64,000 bases of DNA, taken from Dendrophyllia cribrosa. Lineage: Eukaryota > Cnidaria > Anthozoa > Scleractinia > Dendrophylliidae. The stretch is from contig JAJLRJ010000007.1 of assembly GCA_024195265.1 (NCBI GenBank), forward strand, positions 6,468,058 to 6,532,057, written 5' to 3'. Numbering within the stretch: position 1 is the first letter of the stretch; the number at the start of each line of letters is the position of its first letter. The notes under the pieces were generated by a model that worked only from the letters and a program-made list of their open reading frames with translations, was not told the origin of the DNA and searched no databases. Shown here in pieces: positions 1-12,533 of this stretch. The position numbers were made by a program, and so were the translations under genes.

Positions 1-208
1 ATAAATGCAAAATTGAGAACATAGCTAAGGGATTATACAATGAATTATTTACAATCAAATTTCACCTTACGGATGGCTCTCTCTTTTTTCAAAATTAGTT
101 TTATACTTTCCCTACCTCTATAATATGGGGAGCTCAATAATGAGACACTTGGGTCTGTCCAGTTCCATTGGTGTCTGTATTAAGGAGGGTTGACTGTACT
201 TTTATAAG

Positions 209-1258
209 TAGCCTGTGAACAGGCTTCATTTTGGGGAATTGGGTTAGGTTAAAATCGGCGAGCGAAGCGAGCCAAGCGCGGACTAGGGAAGAGGGAAGGG
301 GTGGCGAAGCCTGTGGACTCGCCTTTGATGCCGCCGTTCCATGATACCAGAGTCTGGTATCATGAGCTGATTGGTCAGATCACTTGGTGTTGACAGGCAT
401 GTGGTGATCGACGACACATGTTGACATCTCAGATGCCTGGCGCCCTACATTTGCATAATTATTCCATTTGCTGGCCAAATGATAAAAAAACACGGCGACT
501 CGTTGCATGCAATTTTCAGATCTCGATTTGGAGAAAGCTTTGAACGATTCGTTGCGAAATTTTTCGCATATACCGAGACTTAAAGAAGAGCAAAAGCTGT
601 GTCTAAAGTCTGTGGCAAAAAAGCAAGATGTTTTTGGAATTTTGCCGACTGGATTTACAAAACAGTCACCATGTGCAGATTATCTGTTGGATGCCAAATC
701 AAACGCCATTACAAAACAACAGAGGTTTATCCTAGCTCCACTGAGACACACTACTCAACTACAGAACTTACTAAGGAGCTAAATTAATAATTCATGATTT
801 CATTGCAGTGGAATTATAGACTACGGCTTTTTGAGACTCGGATCTATATGCCTATTATACCGTGTGGTCGGAAACACTACACTGTATAATCCGCCGAGAT
901 CAAAAGGTCAATATCATCGAAGAGAACAAATTCATAACTGCGATCTAAAGGCGCGATTCTCTCTGAATTCTTACTGGGAAAGCTTTATACTTTAGGCTTT
1001 TTGAATTCTTTTTAGCGAAGAGTGGGAGTCGTGTTTAGCCTGTCTATTTTTATACTACTACCGATGCATTCAACCGAATAAAAACATGACAACTTGTTGA
1101 CATATTAATTAACTTGTTCACAATTATAATAACAGGATAATTACTTGGGGGCGGAACGGCGGCATCAAAGGCGAGTCCACAGGCTTCGCCGCCCCTTCCC
1201 TCTTCCCCAGTCTTTTAACCTAACCCAATTCCCCAAAAAGAAGCCTGTTCACAGGCTA
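209..1258. mobile_element. Mutator-like non-autonomous DNA transposon with captured helicase fragment
   Basis: The two ends are inverted copies of each other over about 110-135 bp (209-341 and 1149-1258), beginning TAGCCTGTGAACAGGCTTC. The left arm carries an extra ~26 bp (about 254-279) rich in GCGAG. The element is flanked by an identical 9-bp direct repeat TTTTATAAG at 200-208 and 1259-1267, read as the target-site duplication. A 9-bp duplication with long terminal inverted repeats is typical of the Mutator (MULE) superfamily. No transposase is visible, so the copy is non-autonomous. Its interior contains the 5' end of a RecQ-like helicase reading frame. Boundaries are seen directly; the superfamily is inferred from duplication length. 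Confidence 0.82.
507..782 (+). pseudogene. RecQ-like DNA helicase, N-terminal fragment
   Basis: A 91-codon frame begins at ATG 507. Residues 23-50 resemble the start of a RecQ-type superfamily 2 helicase: a Q-motif-like stretch (FSHIPRLKEEQKLCLKSV) followed by the Walker A region of the form GILPTGF-x-K. Motif I is degenerate: the residue before the lysine is Thr rather than Gly, and the following Ser-Leu/Val-hydrophobic block is replaced by unrelated sequence. Nothing resembling motifs Ia-VI follows and the frame stops at 782. A working helicase of this family needs several hundred residues, so this is a fragment. It lies entirely between the inverted repeats of the 209-1258 element, suggesting gene capture as in Pack-MULEs. 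Family call is from remembered motif similarity. Confidence 0.6.
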
Positions 1259-1267
1259 TTTTATAAG

Positions 1268-1487
1268 GTACATGTCCAGATTACTGACACTATAATGAGA
1301 GGGAAAAATTCTCCCCTACTAATATTATTGCAAAATAATTGTTCTTTAAGGCCCATTTACATGTACATGAAAGCTGAGTGTCGACCTGGGATAAGTCTTA
1401 TCCTGTTGTTTTTTTTCACATGAGTGGTTTCATCCCCATATCCAAAGACGTTAATATTTTGAATTGGACACAATGCTGACAATATAA
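1268..1487. other. no gene seen
   Basis: AT-rich sequence between two mobile elements. No supported exon, RNA gene or repeat was found. Confidence 0.5.
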
Positions 1488-1897
1488 CAGGGCTCGAAAT
1501 TAAAAAAAATTCTCAATCCCAATTTGCGAGTAATTCTTAAAATTTAGCTGCAAGTTCGAAAATTTTAGTCGCAAAAAAAAACAACTAAATACTACTATCG
1601 GAACCGAAAATGAGAGACGAGAAATTTCTGAGAAAGTCTGAAAAAGTGCGCCCGTGATACACTTCTTGGAAACCGCATTAATGGAGCATAAAATCGACGA
1701 TTAAGTAACGTAACATTCAACGTGAATTTCGCGGGATTTTTCGGATAAAAATACAACTACCAGTTACAAAATAATATTAATCCTTTATTAACTAGGCCGT
1801 AAAACAATTGTAAAATCGCGACTAATAGACATATTTTAGTCGCAAAAGCAAAATCTTAGTCGCAAATGCGCCCGATACGGCGCAATTTCAAGCCCTG
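1488..1897. mobile_element. MITE with CAGGGCTCGAAATT ends
   Basis: The left end reads CAGGGCTCGAAATT and the right end AATTTCAAGCCCTG, inverted with one mismatch. The interior repeats a TTAGTCGCAAA-like word several times (near 1568, 1842 and 1857). There is no coding capacity. The superfamily cannot be told; no convincing target duplication was seen. Confidence 0.6.
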
Positions 1898-2499
1898 TGT
1901 AACAAATATGCACAGAAGTTACAAAATGATCACCTTGATGGTTATTAGTTAACTATCATCAACTGGTAAAATCGAGTTCACCACGCATAACAAACTGACT
2001 GATCAAACATGTTCATCTTAGGAGAATGTTTGCATGGCATTTTTTGTAACGATTCATCCTGGGACGACATTTTATCGATCCCGGAGCTTAGGACAGGGAT
2101 GAAATCATCCTGGGATGAGACCATGTAAACAGTTAACAGGGATGGAAATTAGCACTTGCCTACTCACCCCTCCAACTCACCCAGGCAAGTGTCAAATCCT
2201 CATGGGCAAGTATAAATTGTTTTGTTTTGGAAGGCCCTGTCAAAACAGTTAATTTCCCGATTGCCATTGGTCCCTTTCGGCTCACGTGTCTGTTAGCTCA
2301 AGTTACACTCTAGATAGCATGTGTGTCTAGATAGGATAGCATTGCTTATTCACCATATTGTTCTTAGGCGCAGCTCTAGTGGTTAGTTTTATCGTTTTTA
2401 GCTTTCTGTTGACCTTAGCCTTTGCGATGTCTTATAATTTGCGAGAATGTGTTCCTCCTGAGTACACGGCGATGCATGAAGGGCAGAATATTGACAATG
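1898..2499. other. no gene seen
   Basis: Only short local symmetry is visible, for example CTTGCC near 2155 against GGCAAG near 2191. No exon with convincing splice sites or domain was seen. Confidence 0.45.
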
Positions 2500-3271
2500 A
2501 ACGAGAGGTGTTTCACAACAGTTTTTAGATCTGCCACTGCCAGCACCGGTTCTGCCTGCACCAAACCAGGTTCGGACCTCCAGTATGCCCTTATTGGGGA
2601 CACAGACATCTGTGGGGCCTTCTCAAGACGACATAGCTACACTATCTGCCGCTATTGCAAGCGTGAGGGCTGAAAACGATGCCCTGGAAAGAGAGACGGA
2701 GGTGGCTCGATTGAAAGCTGAGCTACACGCCCTTCAGCGTTACACGCACAGTTGCAAAAACAGAGCAAGCAGAAATCCACTCAACAACAGCCTCAGCTGA
2801 ACATCAAGACCCGGGGGGGGGGGGGGGGGGGACTCCCATATAAAAATGACGGGGGTGCTCGTCGTACCTTTTAGGGGTCAAAATTTGCAGATTGGTACTG
2901 CTTAGGGTACTAAAATCTAAAATGACCACCGTTAGAATTATCGCGGTACCTTTTAGGGTATGAGCCGAAAAAATATGACAGAATATAACACGTGTTGTTT
3001 TAGAATTGGTACCTCTTAGGGGTAAAAATTATTTTGGGCCATGCCCATCAAACGAGATTCTGGTACCTTTTAGGGTGTTTTTTGAAAATTTCCGACGAGC
3101 ACCCCCGTCATTTTTATATGGGAGTCCCCCCCCCCCCTCCCCCCCCGGGCATCAAGGCCCTTCAATCAAGCCCAGCTCTTACTGCTCAAGTTTCTGAAGA
3201 AATGGAAGAAAATACATTTTTTGGTGCAGTTCTGAAAGACAGTGGCACAAATGGCGAGTGCTCTCAAAATT
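2500..3271 (+). pseudogene. broken coiled-coil ORF split by a MITE
   Basis: A frame open from about 2500 to 2798 (ATG at 2585) encodes a Pro-rich stretch and then a charged helix with heptad-like character (ASVRAENDALERETEVARLK). A different frame continues as Gln/Lys-rich sequence, so a frameshift near 2735-2745 is likely. Reading is then cut at 2808 by a 341-bp G-tract MITE and resumes after 3150 with an acidic segment ending near 3270. The layout resembles a gag-like or other retroelement ORF, but no diagnostic motif is present and I do not recognise the protein. It could also be an exon of a dead host gene. Confidence 0.35.
2809..3149. mobile_element. G-tract MITE inserted in a coiled-coil ORF
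   Basis: Inverted ends consist of a long G run (2813-2830) followed by GACTCCCATATAAAAATGAC, mirrored before 3149 as GTCATTTTTATATGGGAGTC and a C run. Inside, TACCTTTTAGGG recurs. CATCAAG occurs on both sides (2802-2808 and 3150-3156) and is a likely 7-bp target duplication. Related copies occur near 33573-33978 and 40366-40690. Confidence 0.75.
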
Positions 3272-3394
3272 AACTTTCCAACCCTTTAGAAAAAAGGAAA
3301 TGACCAGATACCGAGGTGAACTCAACAAGAGACGAAAAAATGGGCCCTTGGATGGGGATGGTTGGAAATATATAAATATTTATTTTTTCCGCTA

Positions 3395-3519
3395 AACTTC
3401 AGAATACCCGGCCACTTATTTGCATGTCATTGAATATGAATGGTTTCTTTTGTTTTCATATGCTTCGTTCTATAAAACGTTTAGGGAAATGTAAATAAGT
3501 GGCGGGGTATTCTGAAGTT
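3395..3519. repeat. short inverted-repeat element
   Basis: AACTTCAGAATACCC...CCACTTATTTGCAT at 3395-3426 is mirrored by ATGTAAATAAGTGG...GGGTATTCTGAAGTT ending at 3519, giving about 30 bp of near-perfect inverted ends around a ~60-bp core. The rest of 3157-3767 shows no gene. Confidence 0.6.
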
Positions 3520-3837
3520 GTTATTAGCTTAACTTTTCCTTGTATTAAATTTTGATGTTTTTTACCTCTGAGCCTCGTTGATGATGGAATCCCACCACTA
3601 TAATATGCAATATGACCCTTTCAGGATCTTGACTGTCCATGTTCAGACTTCAGTTGATTTTCATTTGACTATCGTTGAGCATCTGTTTCGGGAACGATAT
3701 CAACTCATCCGCCATCTTGAATTCTAATTCAGTGAAAGACTGGGACTAGCTCTTCTTTAACTAGTGCGGTAGTAAGTTCGTGTTCCAGTACACTAAAGGA
3801 AAAATCAGCTACAATATCTTCACTTAAACCATCACCA

Positions 3838-6800
3838 ATCATAACTACACGTCATCCAACATCACTGTACGTCACCCAATGTCGCTAGACATCATCTAAC
3901 ATCACTATTCGTCATCCAATGTCGCTAGACATCATACAGCATCACTAGGCATCATACAGCATCACTAGGCATCATCTAACGTAACTAGACATCATCTAAC
4001 GTAACTAGACATTATCCAACATCACTAGGCATAATACAGCATCACTAGGCATCATCTAACGTAACTAGACATCATCCAACATCACTATGCATCATACAGC
4101 ATCACTAGGCATCATCTAACGTAACTAGGCATCATCTAACGTAACTAGACATCATCCAACATCACTATGCATCATACAGCATCACTAGGCATCATCTAAC
4201 GTAACTAGACATCATCCAACATCACTAGTCATCATACAGCATCACTAGGCATCATCTAACGTAACTAGACATCATCCAACATCACTAAGCATCATACAGC
4301 ATCACTAGGCATCATCTAACGTAACTAGACATCATCTAACATCACTAGACATTATCCAACATCACTAGGCATAATACAGCATCACTAGGCATCATCTAAC
4401 GTAACTAGACATCATCCAACATCACTAGGCATCATACAGCATCACTAGGCATCATCTAACGTAACTAGACATCATCTAACATCACTAGACATTATCCAAC
4501 ATCACTAGGCATAATACAGCATCACTAGGCATCATCTAACGTAACTAGACATCATCCAACATTACTAGGCATCATACAGCATCACTAGGCATCATCTAAC
4601 GTAACTAGACATCATCCAACATCACTAGGCATCATACAGCATCACTAGGCATCATCTAACGTAACTAGACATCATCCAACATCACTAGGCATCATACAGC
4701 ATCACTAGGCATCATCTAACGTAACTAGACATCATCCAACATCACTAGGCATCATACAGCATCACTAGGCATCATCTAACGTAACTAGACATCATCCAAC
4801 ATCACTAAGCATCATACAGCATCACTAGGCATCATCTAACGTAACTAGACATCATCTAACATCACTAGACATTATCCAACATCATTAGGCATAATACAGC
4901 ATCACTAGGCATCATCTAACGTAACTAGACATCATCCAACATCACTAGGCATCATACAGCATCACTAGGCATCATCTAACGTAACTAGACATCATCCAAC
5001 ATCACTAGGCATCATACAGCATCACTAGGCATCATCTAACGTAACTAGACATCATCCAACATCACTAGGCATCATACAGCATCACTAGGCATCATCTAAC
5101 GTAACTAGACATCATCCAACATCACTAAGCATCATACAGCATCACTAGGCATCATCTAACGTAACTAGACATCATCTAACATCACTAGACATTATCCAAC
5201 ATCACTAGGCATAATACAGCATCACTAGGCATCATCTAACGTAACTAGACATCATCCAACATCACTAGGCATCATACAGCATCACTAGGCATCATCTAAC
5301 GTAACTAGACATCATCCAACATCACTAGGCATCATACAGCATCACTAGGCATCATCTAACGTAACTAGACATCATCCAACATCACTAGGCATCATACAGC
5401 ATCACTAGGCATCATCTAACGTAACTAGACATCATCCAACATCACTAGGCATCATACAGCATCACTAGGCATCATCTAACGTAACTAGACATCATCTAAC
5501 ATCACTAGACATTATCCAACATCACTAGGCATCATCTAACGTAACTAGACATCATCCAACATCACTAGGCATCATACAGCATCACTAGGCATCATCTAAC
5601 GTAACTAGACATCATCCAACATCACTAGGCATCATACAGCATCACTAGGCATCATCTAACGTAACTAGACATCATCCAACATTACTAGGCATCATACAGC
5701 ATCACTAAGGCATCATCTAACGTAACTAGACATCATCCAACATCACTAGGCATCATACAGCATCACTAGGCTTCATCTAACGTAACTAGACATCATCCAA
5801 CATCACTAGGCATCATACAGCATCACTAGGCATCATCTAACGTAACTAGACATCATCCAACATCACTAGGCATCATACAGCATCACTAGGCATCATCTAA
5901 CGTAACTAGACATCATCTAACATCACTAGACATTATCCAACATCACTAAGCATAATACAGCATCACTAGGCATCATCTAACGTAACTAGACATCATCCAA
6001 CATCACTATGCATCATACAGCATCACTAGGCATCATCTAACGTAACTAGACATTATCCAACATCACTAGGCATAATACAGCATCACTAGGCATCATCTAA
6101 CGTGACTAGACATCATCCAACATCACTAGGCATCATACAGCATCACTAGGCATCATCTAACGTAACTAGACATCATCCAATATCACTAGGCATCATACAG
6201 CATCACTAGGCATCATCTAACGTAACTAGACATCATCCAACATCACTAGGCATCATACAGCATCACTAGGCATCATCTAACGTAACTAGACATCATCCAA
6301 CATCACTAGACATCATACAGCATCACTAGGCATCATCTAACGTAACTAGACATCATCCAACATCACTATGCATCATACAGCATCACTAGGCATCATCTAA
6401 CGTAACTAGACATCATCCTACATCACTAGGCATCATACAGCATCACTAGGCATCATCTAACGTAACTAGACATCATCCAACATCACTAGACATCATACAG
6501 CATCACTAGGCATCATCTAACGTAACTAGACATCATCCAACATCACTAGGCATCATGCAGCATCACTAGGCATCATCTAACGTAACTAGACATCATCCAA
6601 CATCACTAGGCATAATACAGCATCACTAGGCATCATCTAACGTAACTAGACATCATCTAACATCACTAGACATTATCCAACATCACTAGGCATAATACAG
6701 CATCACTAGGCATCATCTAACGTAACTAGACATCATCCAACATCACTATGCATCATACAGTATCACTAGGCATCATCTAACGTAACTAGACATCATCCAA

Positions 6801-9387
6801 CATCACTAGGCATCATACAGCATCACTAGGCATCATCTAACGTAACTAGACATCATCCAACATCACTAGGCATCATACAGCATCACTAGGCATCATCTAA
6901 CGTAACTAGACATTATCCAACATCACTAGGCATAATACAGCATCACTAGGCATCATCTAACGTAACTAGACATCATCCAACATCACTAGGCATCATACAG
7001 CATCACTAGGTATCATCTAACGTAACTAGACATCATCCAACATCACTAGGCATCATGCAGCATCACTAGGCATCATCTAACGTAACTAGACATCATCCAA
7101 CATCACTAGGCATAATACAGCATCACTAGGCATCATCTAACGTAACTAGACATCATCTAACATCACTAGACATTATCCAACATCACTAGGCATAATACAG
7201 CATCACTAGGCATCATCTAACGTAACTAGACATCATCTAACATCACTAGACATTATCCAACATCACTAGGCATAATACAGCATCACTAGGCATCATCTAA
7301 CGTAACTAGACATCATCCAACATCACTATGCATCATACAGTATCACTAGGCATCATCTAACGTAACTAGACATCATCCAACATCACTAGGCATCATACAG
7401 CATCACTAGGCATCATCTAACGTAACTAGACATCATCCAACATCACTAGGCATCATACAGCATCACTAGGCATCATCTAACGTAACTAGACATTATCAAC
7501 ATCACTAGGCATAATACAGCATCACTAGGCATCATCTAACGTAACTAGACATCATCCAACATCACTAGGCATCATACAGCATCACTAGGCATCATCTAAC
7601 GTAACTAGACTTCATCCAACATCACTAGACATCATACAGCATCACTAGGCATCATCTAACGTAACTAGACATCATCCAACATCACTATGCATCATACAGC
7701 ATCACTAGGCATCATCTAACGTAACTAGACATCATCCTACATCACTAGGCATCATACAGCATCACTAGTCATCATCTAACGTAACTAGACATCATCCAAC
7801 ATAACTAGACATCATACAGCATCACTAGGCATCATCTAACGTAACTAGACATCATCCAACATCACTAGGCATCATGCAGCATCACTAGGCATCATCTAAC
7901 GTAACTAGACATCATCCAACATCACTAGGCATAATACAGCATCACTAGGCATCATCTAACGTAACTAGACATCATCTAACATCACTAGACATTATCCAAC
8001 ATCACTAGGCATAATACAGCATCACTAGGCATCATCTAACGTAACTAGACATCATCCAACATCACTATGCATCATACAGCATCACTAGGCATCATCTAAC
8101 GTAACTAGACATCATCCAACATCACTAGGCATCATACAGCATCACTAGGCATCATCTAACGTGACTAGACATCATCCAACATCACTAGGCATCATACAGC
8201 ATCACTAAGCATCATCTAACGTAACTAGACATCATCCAACATCACTAGGCATCATACAGCATCACTAGGCATCATCTAACGTAACTGGACATCATCCAAC
8301 ATCACTAGGCATCATACAGCATCACTAGGCATCATCTAACGTAACTAGACATCATCCAACATCACTAGGCATCATACAGCATCACTAGGCATCATCTAAC
8401 GTAACTAGACATCATCAAACATCACTAGGCATCATACAGCATCACTAGGCATCATCTAACGTAACTAGACATCATCCAACATCACTAGGCATCATACAGC
8501 ATCACTAGGCATCATCTAACATAACTAGACATTATCCAACATCACTAGGCATAATACAGCATCACTAGGCATCATCTAACGTAACTAGACATCATCCAAC
8601 ATCACTAGGCATCATACAGCATCACTAGGCATCATCTAACGTAACTAGACATCATCCAACATCACTAGGCATCATACAGCATCACTAGGCATCATCTAAC
8701 GTAACTAGACATCATCCAACATCACTAGGCATCATACAGCATCACTAGGCATCATCTAACGTAACTAGACATCATCCAACATCACTAGGCATCATACAGC
8801 ATCACTAGGCATCATCTAACGTAACTAGACATCATCCAACATCACTAGACATCATACAGCATCACTAGGCATCATCTAACGTAACTAGACATCATCCAAC
8901 ATCACTAGGCATCATACAGCATCACTAGACATCATCTAACGTAACTAGACATCATCTAACATCACTAGACATTATCCAACATCACTAGGCATAATACAGC
9001 ATCACTAGGCATCATCTAACGTAACTAGACATCATCCAACATCACTAGGCATCATACAGCATCACTAGACATCATCTAACGTAACTAGACATCATCTAAC
9101 ATCACTAGACATTATCCAACATCACTAGGCATAATACAGCATCACTAGGCATCATCTAACGTAAATAGACATCATCCAACATCACTAGGCATCATACAGC
9201 ATCACTAGGCATCATCTAACGTAACTAGACATCATCCAGCATCACTAGACATCTTCTACCATCACTAGATATCACCTACCATCACTAGATACCACCTACC
9301 ATCACTAGACATAATCTAACGTAACTAGACATCATCTACTATCACTAGACATCTACAAACGTCACTAGACATCATATACCAACACCA
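3838..9387 (+). repeat. satellite array, left arm: 20-bp monomers in 60-bp higher-order units
   Basis: About 5.5 kb of tandem 20-mers. Three types dominate in fixed order: ATCATACAGCATCACTAGGC, ATCATCTAACGTAACTAGAC and ATCATCCAACATCACTAGGC, making a 60-bp unit. An expanded form with extra ATCATCTAACATCACTAGAC and ATTATCCAAC-type monomers recurs irregularly. The outer ~100 bp and the inner ~150 bp (9240-9387) are more divergent, and a one-base slip near 5708 and another near 7497 shift the register. Every monomer carries ACTAG-like sequence, so all frames are full of stops and nothing is encoded. Confidence 0.97.
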
Positions 9388-9389
9388 GG

Positions 9390-9616
9390 GCCCGGTTGTT
9401 CAAAAGGTGGATAAAGCTATTTAGTATATACTGAAACAGTGGATAGCATTGTTGGCGCGCTCTGATTGGCTACTGAAACTCGGAATAGCAAGTGCTATTC
9501 ACCTCCCAGCAATTTGCGCGCGAAAATTGTAATTGTTGACAGGAATAAATGAGTTAAAACGCATCATTTTCGTAGGATTTTGTTAATAGTTATCCACTGG
9601 ATAGTGAACAACCGGG
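9390..9616. mobile_element. MITE with CCCGGTTGTTCA ends
   Basis: The left end GCCCGGTTGTTCAAAAGGTG and right end ...ATAGTGAACAACCGGG are inverted, with the internal words GGATA and TATCC also mirrored. ACCAGG occurs on both sides (9384-9389 and 9617-9622), a likely target duplication. It sits at the inner edge of the left satellite array. Non-coding. Confidence 0.7.
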
Positions 9617-9649
9617 ACCAGGAGAAAAATTTTTGGGCTTGCAAAAATA

Positions 9650-10165
9650 TGTCATAAGTGCTATTCACGAACGATTTCTTATGACCATCCTAAGTTAGGC
9701 GTAACTTAGCAGTCTCCTAAGTTTAGTGGTCGCGGGCAGTTATCGATTAGTAAAAGTAAACCAATCAGAAATGGTTTTTATGGCGTGCTCTTATGAATAG
9801 TAATTTATGAAAATTACATGAATGAATATTTTGCCTTGTGTAAATTGTTGTTCATGGTCAGCTGCGAAAGCAACATACAAATCTATCATCGTTTAGGGTC
9901 CACTTCGATATTTGTCGTACAAGGGTTTAATTTTCACGGAAAACGGAAATATAACTCTGCAAGCCTAGGTGTAACCGACCGTGTGTTTTACATTACTGAC
10001 CCGGGAAAATTTTTAATGCTGAAAATCGACGTAAAACTCGTCAACAATCGAATTTAGCCCCGTCAAGACAAGTCTTAATAAGTTAGGAGGTCAATATTGA
10101 CCTCCTAAATTTAGGAGAAAATTTAATACATATTTTAAGTTAGGCGGACTTCGTGAATACCAGTT
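9650..10165. repeat. AT-rich inverted-repeat sequence with TATTCACGAA ends
   Basis: GCTATTCACGAACG near 9660 is mirrored by CTTCGTGAATACC near 10147-10160, and CCTAAGTTAGGC recurs at both ends. GAGGTCAATATTGACCTC near 10087 is a perfect short palindrome. A similar end (TTTCGTGAATACGG) appears near 10960, so the original element may extend there and be interrupted by the next feature. No coding content was supported. Confidence 0.45.
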
Positions 10166-10870
10166 GAGACATGCTCAAGAAAATTAAGGCATAGGCCGCC
10201 ACTTATTTCGCCTAAAAAGTGAGGGGGTGGTCTATCTTCTGAGGATTAAGTATACAAACGTAAAACTTTGACAGATTAATATGTTTGACAAAGTTGTCAT
10301 ATTGACATCCATGACGTATGCAAATTAAGTCACGTGACCAGACAGGGATATTTTTAGTTCAAAATTATTTTAAGCAAAATGGCACCAGTTTTGCTTATTC
10401 TCCAGAAGCTGCCTTTGGGATTATAATGTTCTGCCCATTAGGTGCATCATTTCTGTGCCCGGACTTTTTAAGATAATCAAAATAAAAGCCTGAAAATTTA
10501 AATTACTTGTTTTGAGGGGACTGGGCACTAGTAAAAAATGTCGTTCAATTTCAAAATTAATAAAATATTTCAAAAGGTCCGGCCACAGATCCTTTGTTGC
10601 TTACTTTGGGAACTTAAAAGCAGTAAAAATAGATGACTATTGGTATAAACTGGTGCCATCTTTGCTTAAAGATTTTTAAAGACTTTTTGGCCGCAATAAG
10701 TCACGTGACTTAATTTGCATAACATTTGCATGTCACAATGACAATAATTGCAAACTTATTAGCCTTCCAAAGTTTTACGCTGTTACAAATAAAGCCTCAG
10801 AAGATAGACCACCCCCTCACTTTTTGGGCGAAATAACTGGCGAGCCGTGCCTTAATTTACCTGAGTGTCT
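10166..10870. mobile_element. ~0.7-kb terminal-inverted-repeat element
   Basis: The left arm (about 10170-10245) contains TTAAGGCA, TTATTTCGCC and GTGAGGGGGTGGTCTATCTT. The right arm (about 10788-10870) contains AAGATAGACCACCCCCTCAC, GGGCGAAATAA and TGCCTTAA in reverse complement. Arms are about 70-80 bp with a few mismatches. TCACGTGAC occurs inside near both arms (about 10331 and 10702). No transposase frame is present. Confidence 0.65.
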
Positions 10871-11235
10871 TAACCCTCGGACGTACACGCAAACTTATAT
10901 CTCCACCGCGGTGATCGTGAATACCAGTAATCTCCTAAGTTATATGTCGGATGCTTTCGTGAATACGGCCCCAGGGTACTATACTTGGCATTACAGAATT
11001 TTACGTGTTCGGAAGACCCCAGGGAGCCTTAAGGTTACCCCGAGAGAGAAAAAAACGTGTTCTTTGCTGGTAGATGTTTGAGGATGAAATAACAAAAAAT
11101 GAAACGAACAAATCAACTCACGAAAAAGATAGCTCCAAAGGACAAGTAAGGCGAGAGTAAGGACGAGTAAGGCGAGAGTCGATCCAGACCAGCTGCTTAA
11201 AAGGCGCGTACATAGTACTTAAATTAGCCAAACTC

Positions 11236-11835
11236 AGGGGCACCCAACGAATCTGTTCCTCACTTTATCTGTTCTCCAGCGGAATTCTTGCCGGCTGGCA
11301 AAATATTATGTTTATATTTTTTTAATTACCATTTTTGCGCTGGTTGACTTGAGAAAGGATTCGCAAGAATAAGCTGTGCTGGTTATCTTGAGCAGATCGA
11401 AAAGAGACTGATTATTTATGTGAGGAGAAGTTTGATGTTGGTCAGTTTGATGCTTAAAAGAGTTCAGCTTCGTAGTAACAAATTTAAGCAGTGCTAAGAG
11501 ACAGCCAAACAGGATTAAGTTCGAGACGGCAGTACATGTTCAAAACAATAAACGAAAAAGCTTCAAATAGTTTGCCATTATTGTTTCCAAGTCCCGTTTT
11601 GTAACTTATCCTTATTTTTTGTTTTTGTTTATTCATTTTTTTTAATTGCTGGCTGAAGACGCTTTTTTATCCTGCTGCCTGGGAATTGCTTAATGTGTTA
11701 TGCTGGGAAAAAGGAACAGATATATTTTTACCAGCAACCTAGAAGAACACCTGGAAATGCTTTTATATCAATTATTTTAATATATTTGAGTAAAATAACG
11801 CATTTTGCCAAAGATTGTTCGTTGGGTGCCCCTGC
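11236..11835. mobile_element. MITE with CAGGGGCACCCAACGAA ends
   Basis: CAGGGGCACCCAACGAA at the left end is mirrored by TTCGTTGGGTGCCCCTG at the right end, giving a ~600-bp unit. The interior is AT-rich and has no recognisable protein. Confidence 0.65.
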
Positions 11836-12073
11836 AAACTTAAGAACGTTCCCCGAGTCAAATAAACCCAGCAACCGACAATAACTAATTAAAAATTGTT
11901 TAATATTTTTACGTCTTTTTAACAGACGCTTGTTTACAAAAGTGTAACCGAAAGACAGTGACTGTAGATCTGTACTAAAAAAGACCTTTAAGTAACACTG
12001 CTTAGTACTTTCTGATGACATACAATGTAGAAAGGGAAATTCTAGTCGCCATGAAAATCCTTGACATTTTTAT

Positions 12074-12533
12074 AGTGCCTATCACCCCTAGAAAGTTATT
12101 TTCAAAATCAACTCTATGTACATTGAATAGTTGAATGGTAAAATATTTCTTGTTTTGAACGTCGTGTTAGTGAGTTATAGAGATTTGAATTTACAAAATG
12201 CTAATTAGATGAGGTCAACCCGGGAATCATTTATTATACAACTACTTATTTTCACCTCCAAGTAATATTTTTTACGAATCAATTGACTATCCACAGTTTA
12301 TTTTTAGTATTTATCAAATTCATTATCCTCAAGCTTTAAAGTACGTATTGTAAATTGGCGTAGAAATAAAGACAAATTCCTGGGTTGACGTCATCTAATT
12401 AGCATTTTGTAAATTCAAATCTCTATACTCACAAACGCGACGTTCAAAACAAGAAATATTCTGCCATTCAACTATTCAATGCACATAGAGTTGATTCTGA
12501 AAATATCTCTCTATGGGGTGATAGGCACTTTAA
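12074..12533. mobile_element. foldback MITE with ~150-bp inverted arms
   Basis: The left arm (about 12074-12228: AGTGCCTATCACCCC..., TTGTTTTGAACGTCG..., ATTTACAAAATGCTAATTAG) is mirrored by the right arm (about 12382-12533) with few mismatches, leaving a ~155-bp AT-rich loop. Non-coding; superfamily unknown. Confidence 0.75.

Noticed and set aside
3838..9387. CRISPR-like array of regular repeats
   Set aside because: There are no unique spacers; the 20-mers are contiguous and the DNA is animal. It is a satellite array.
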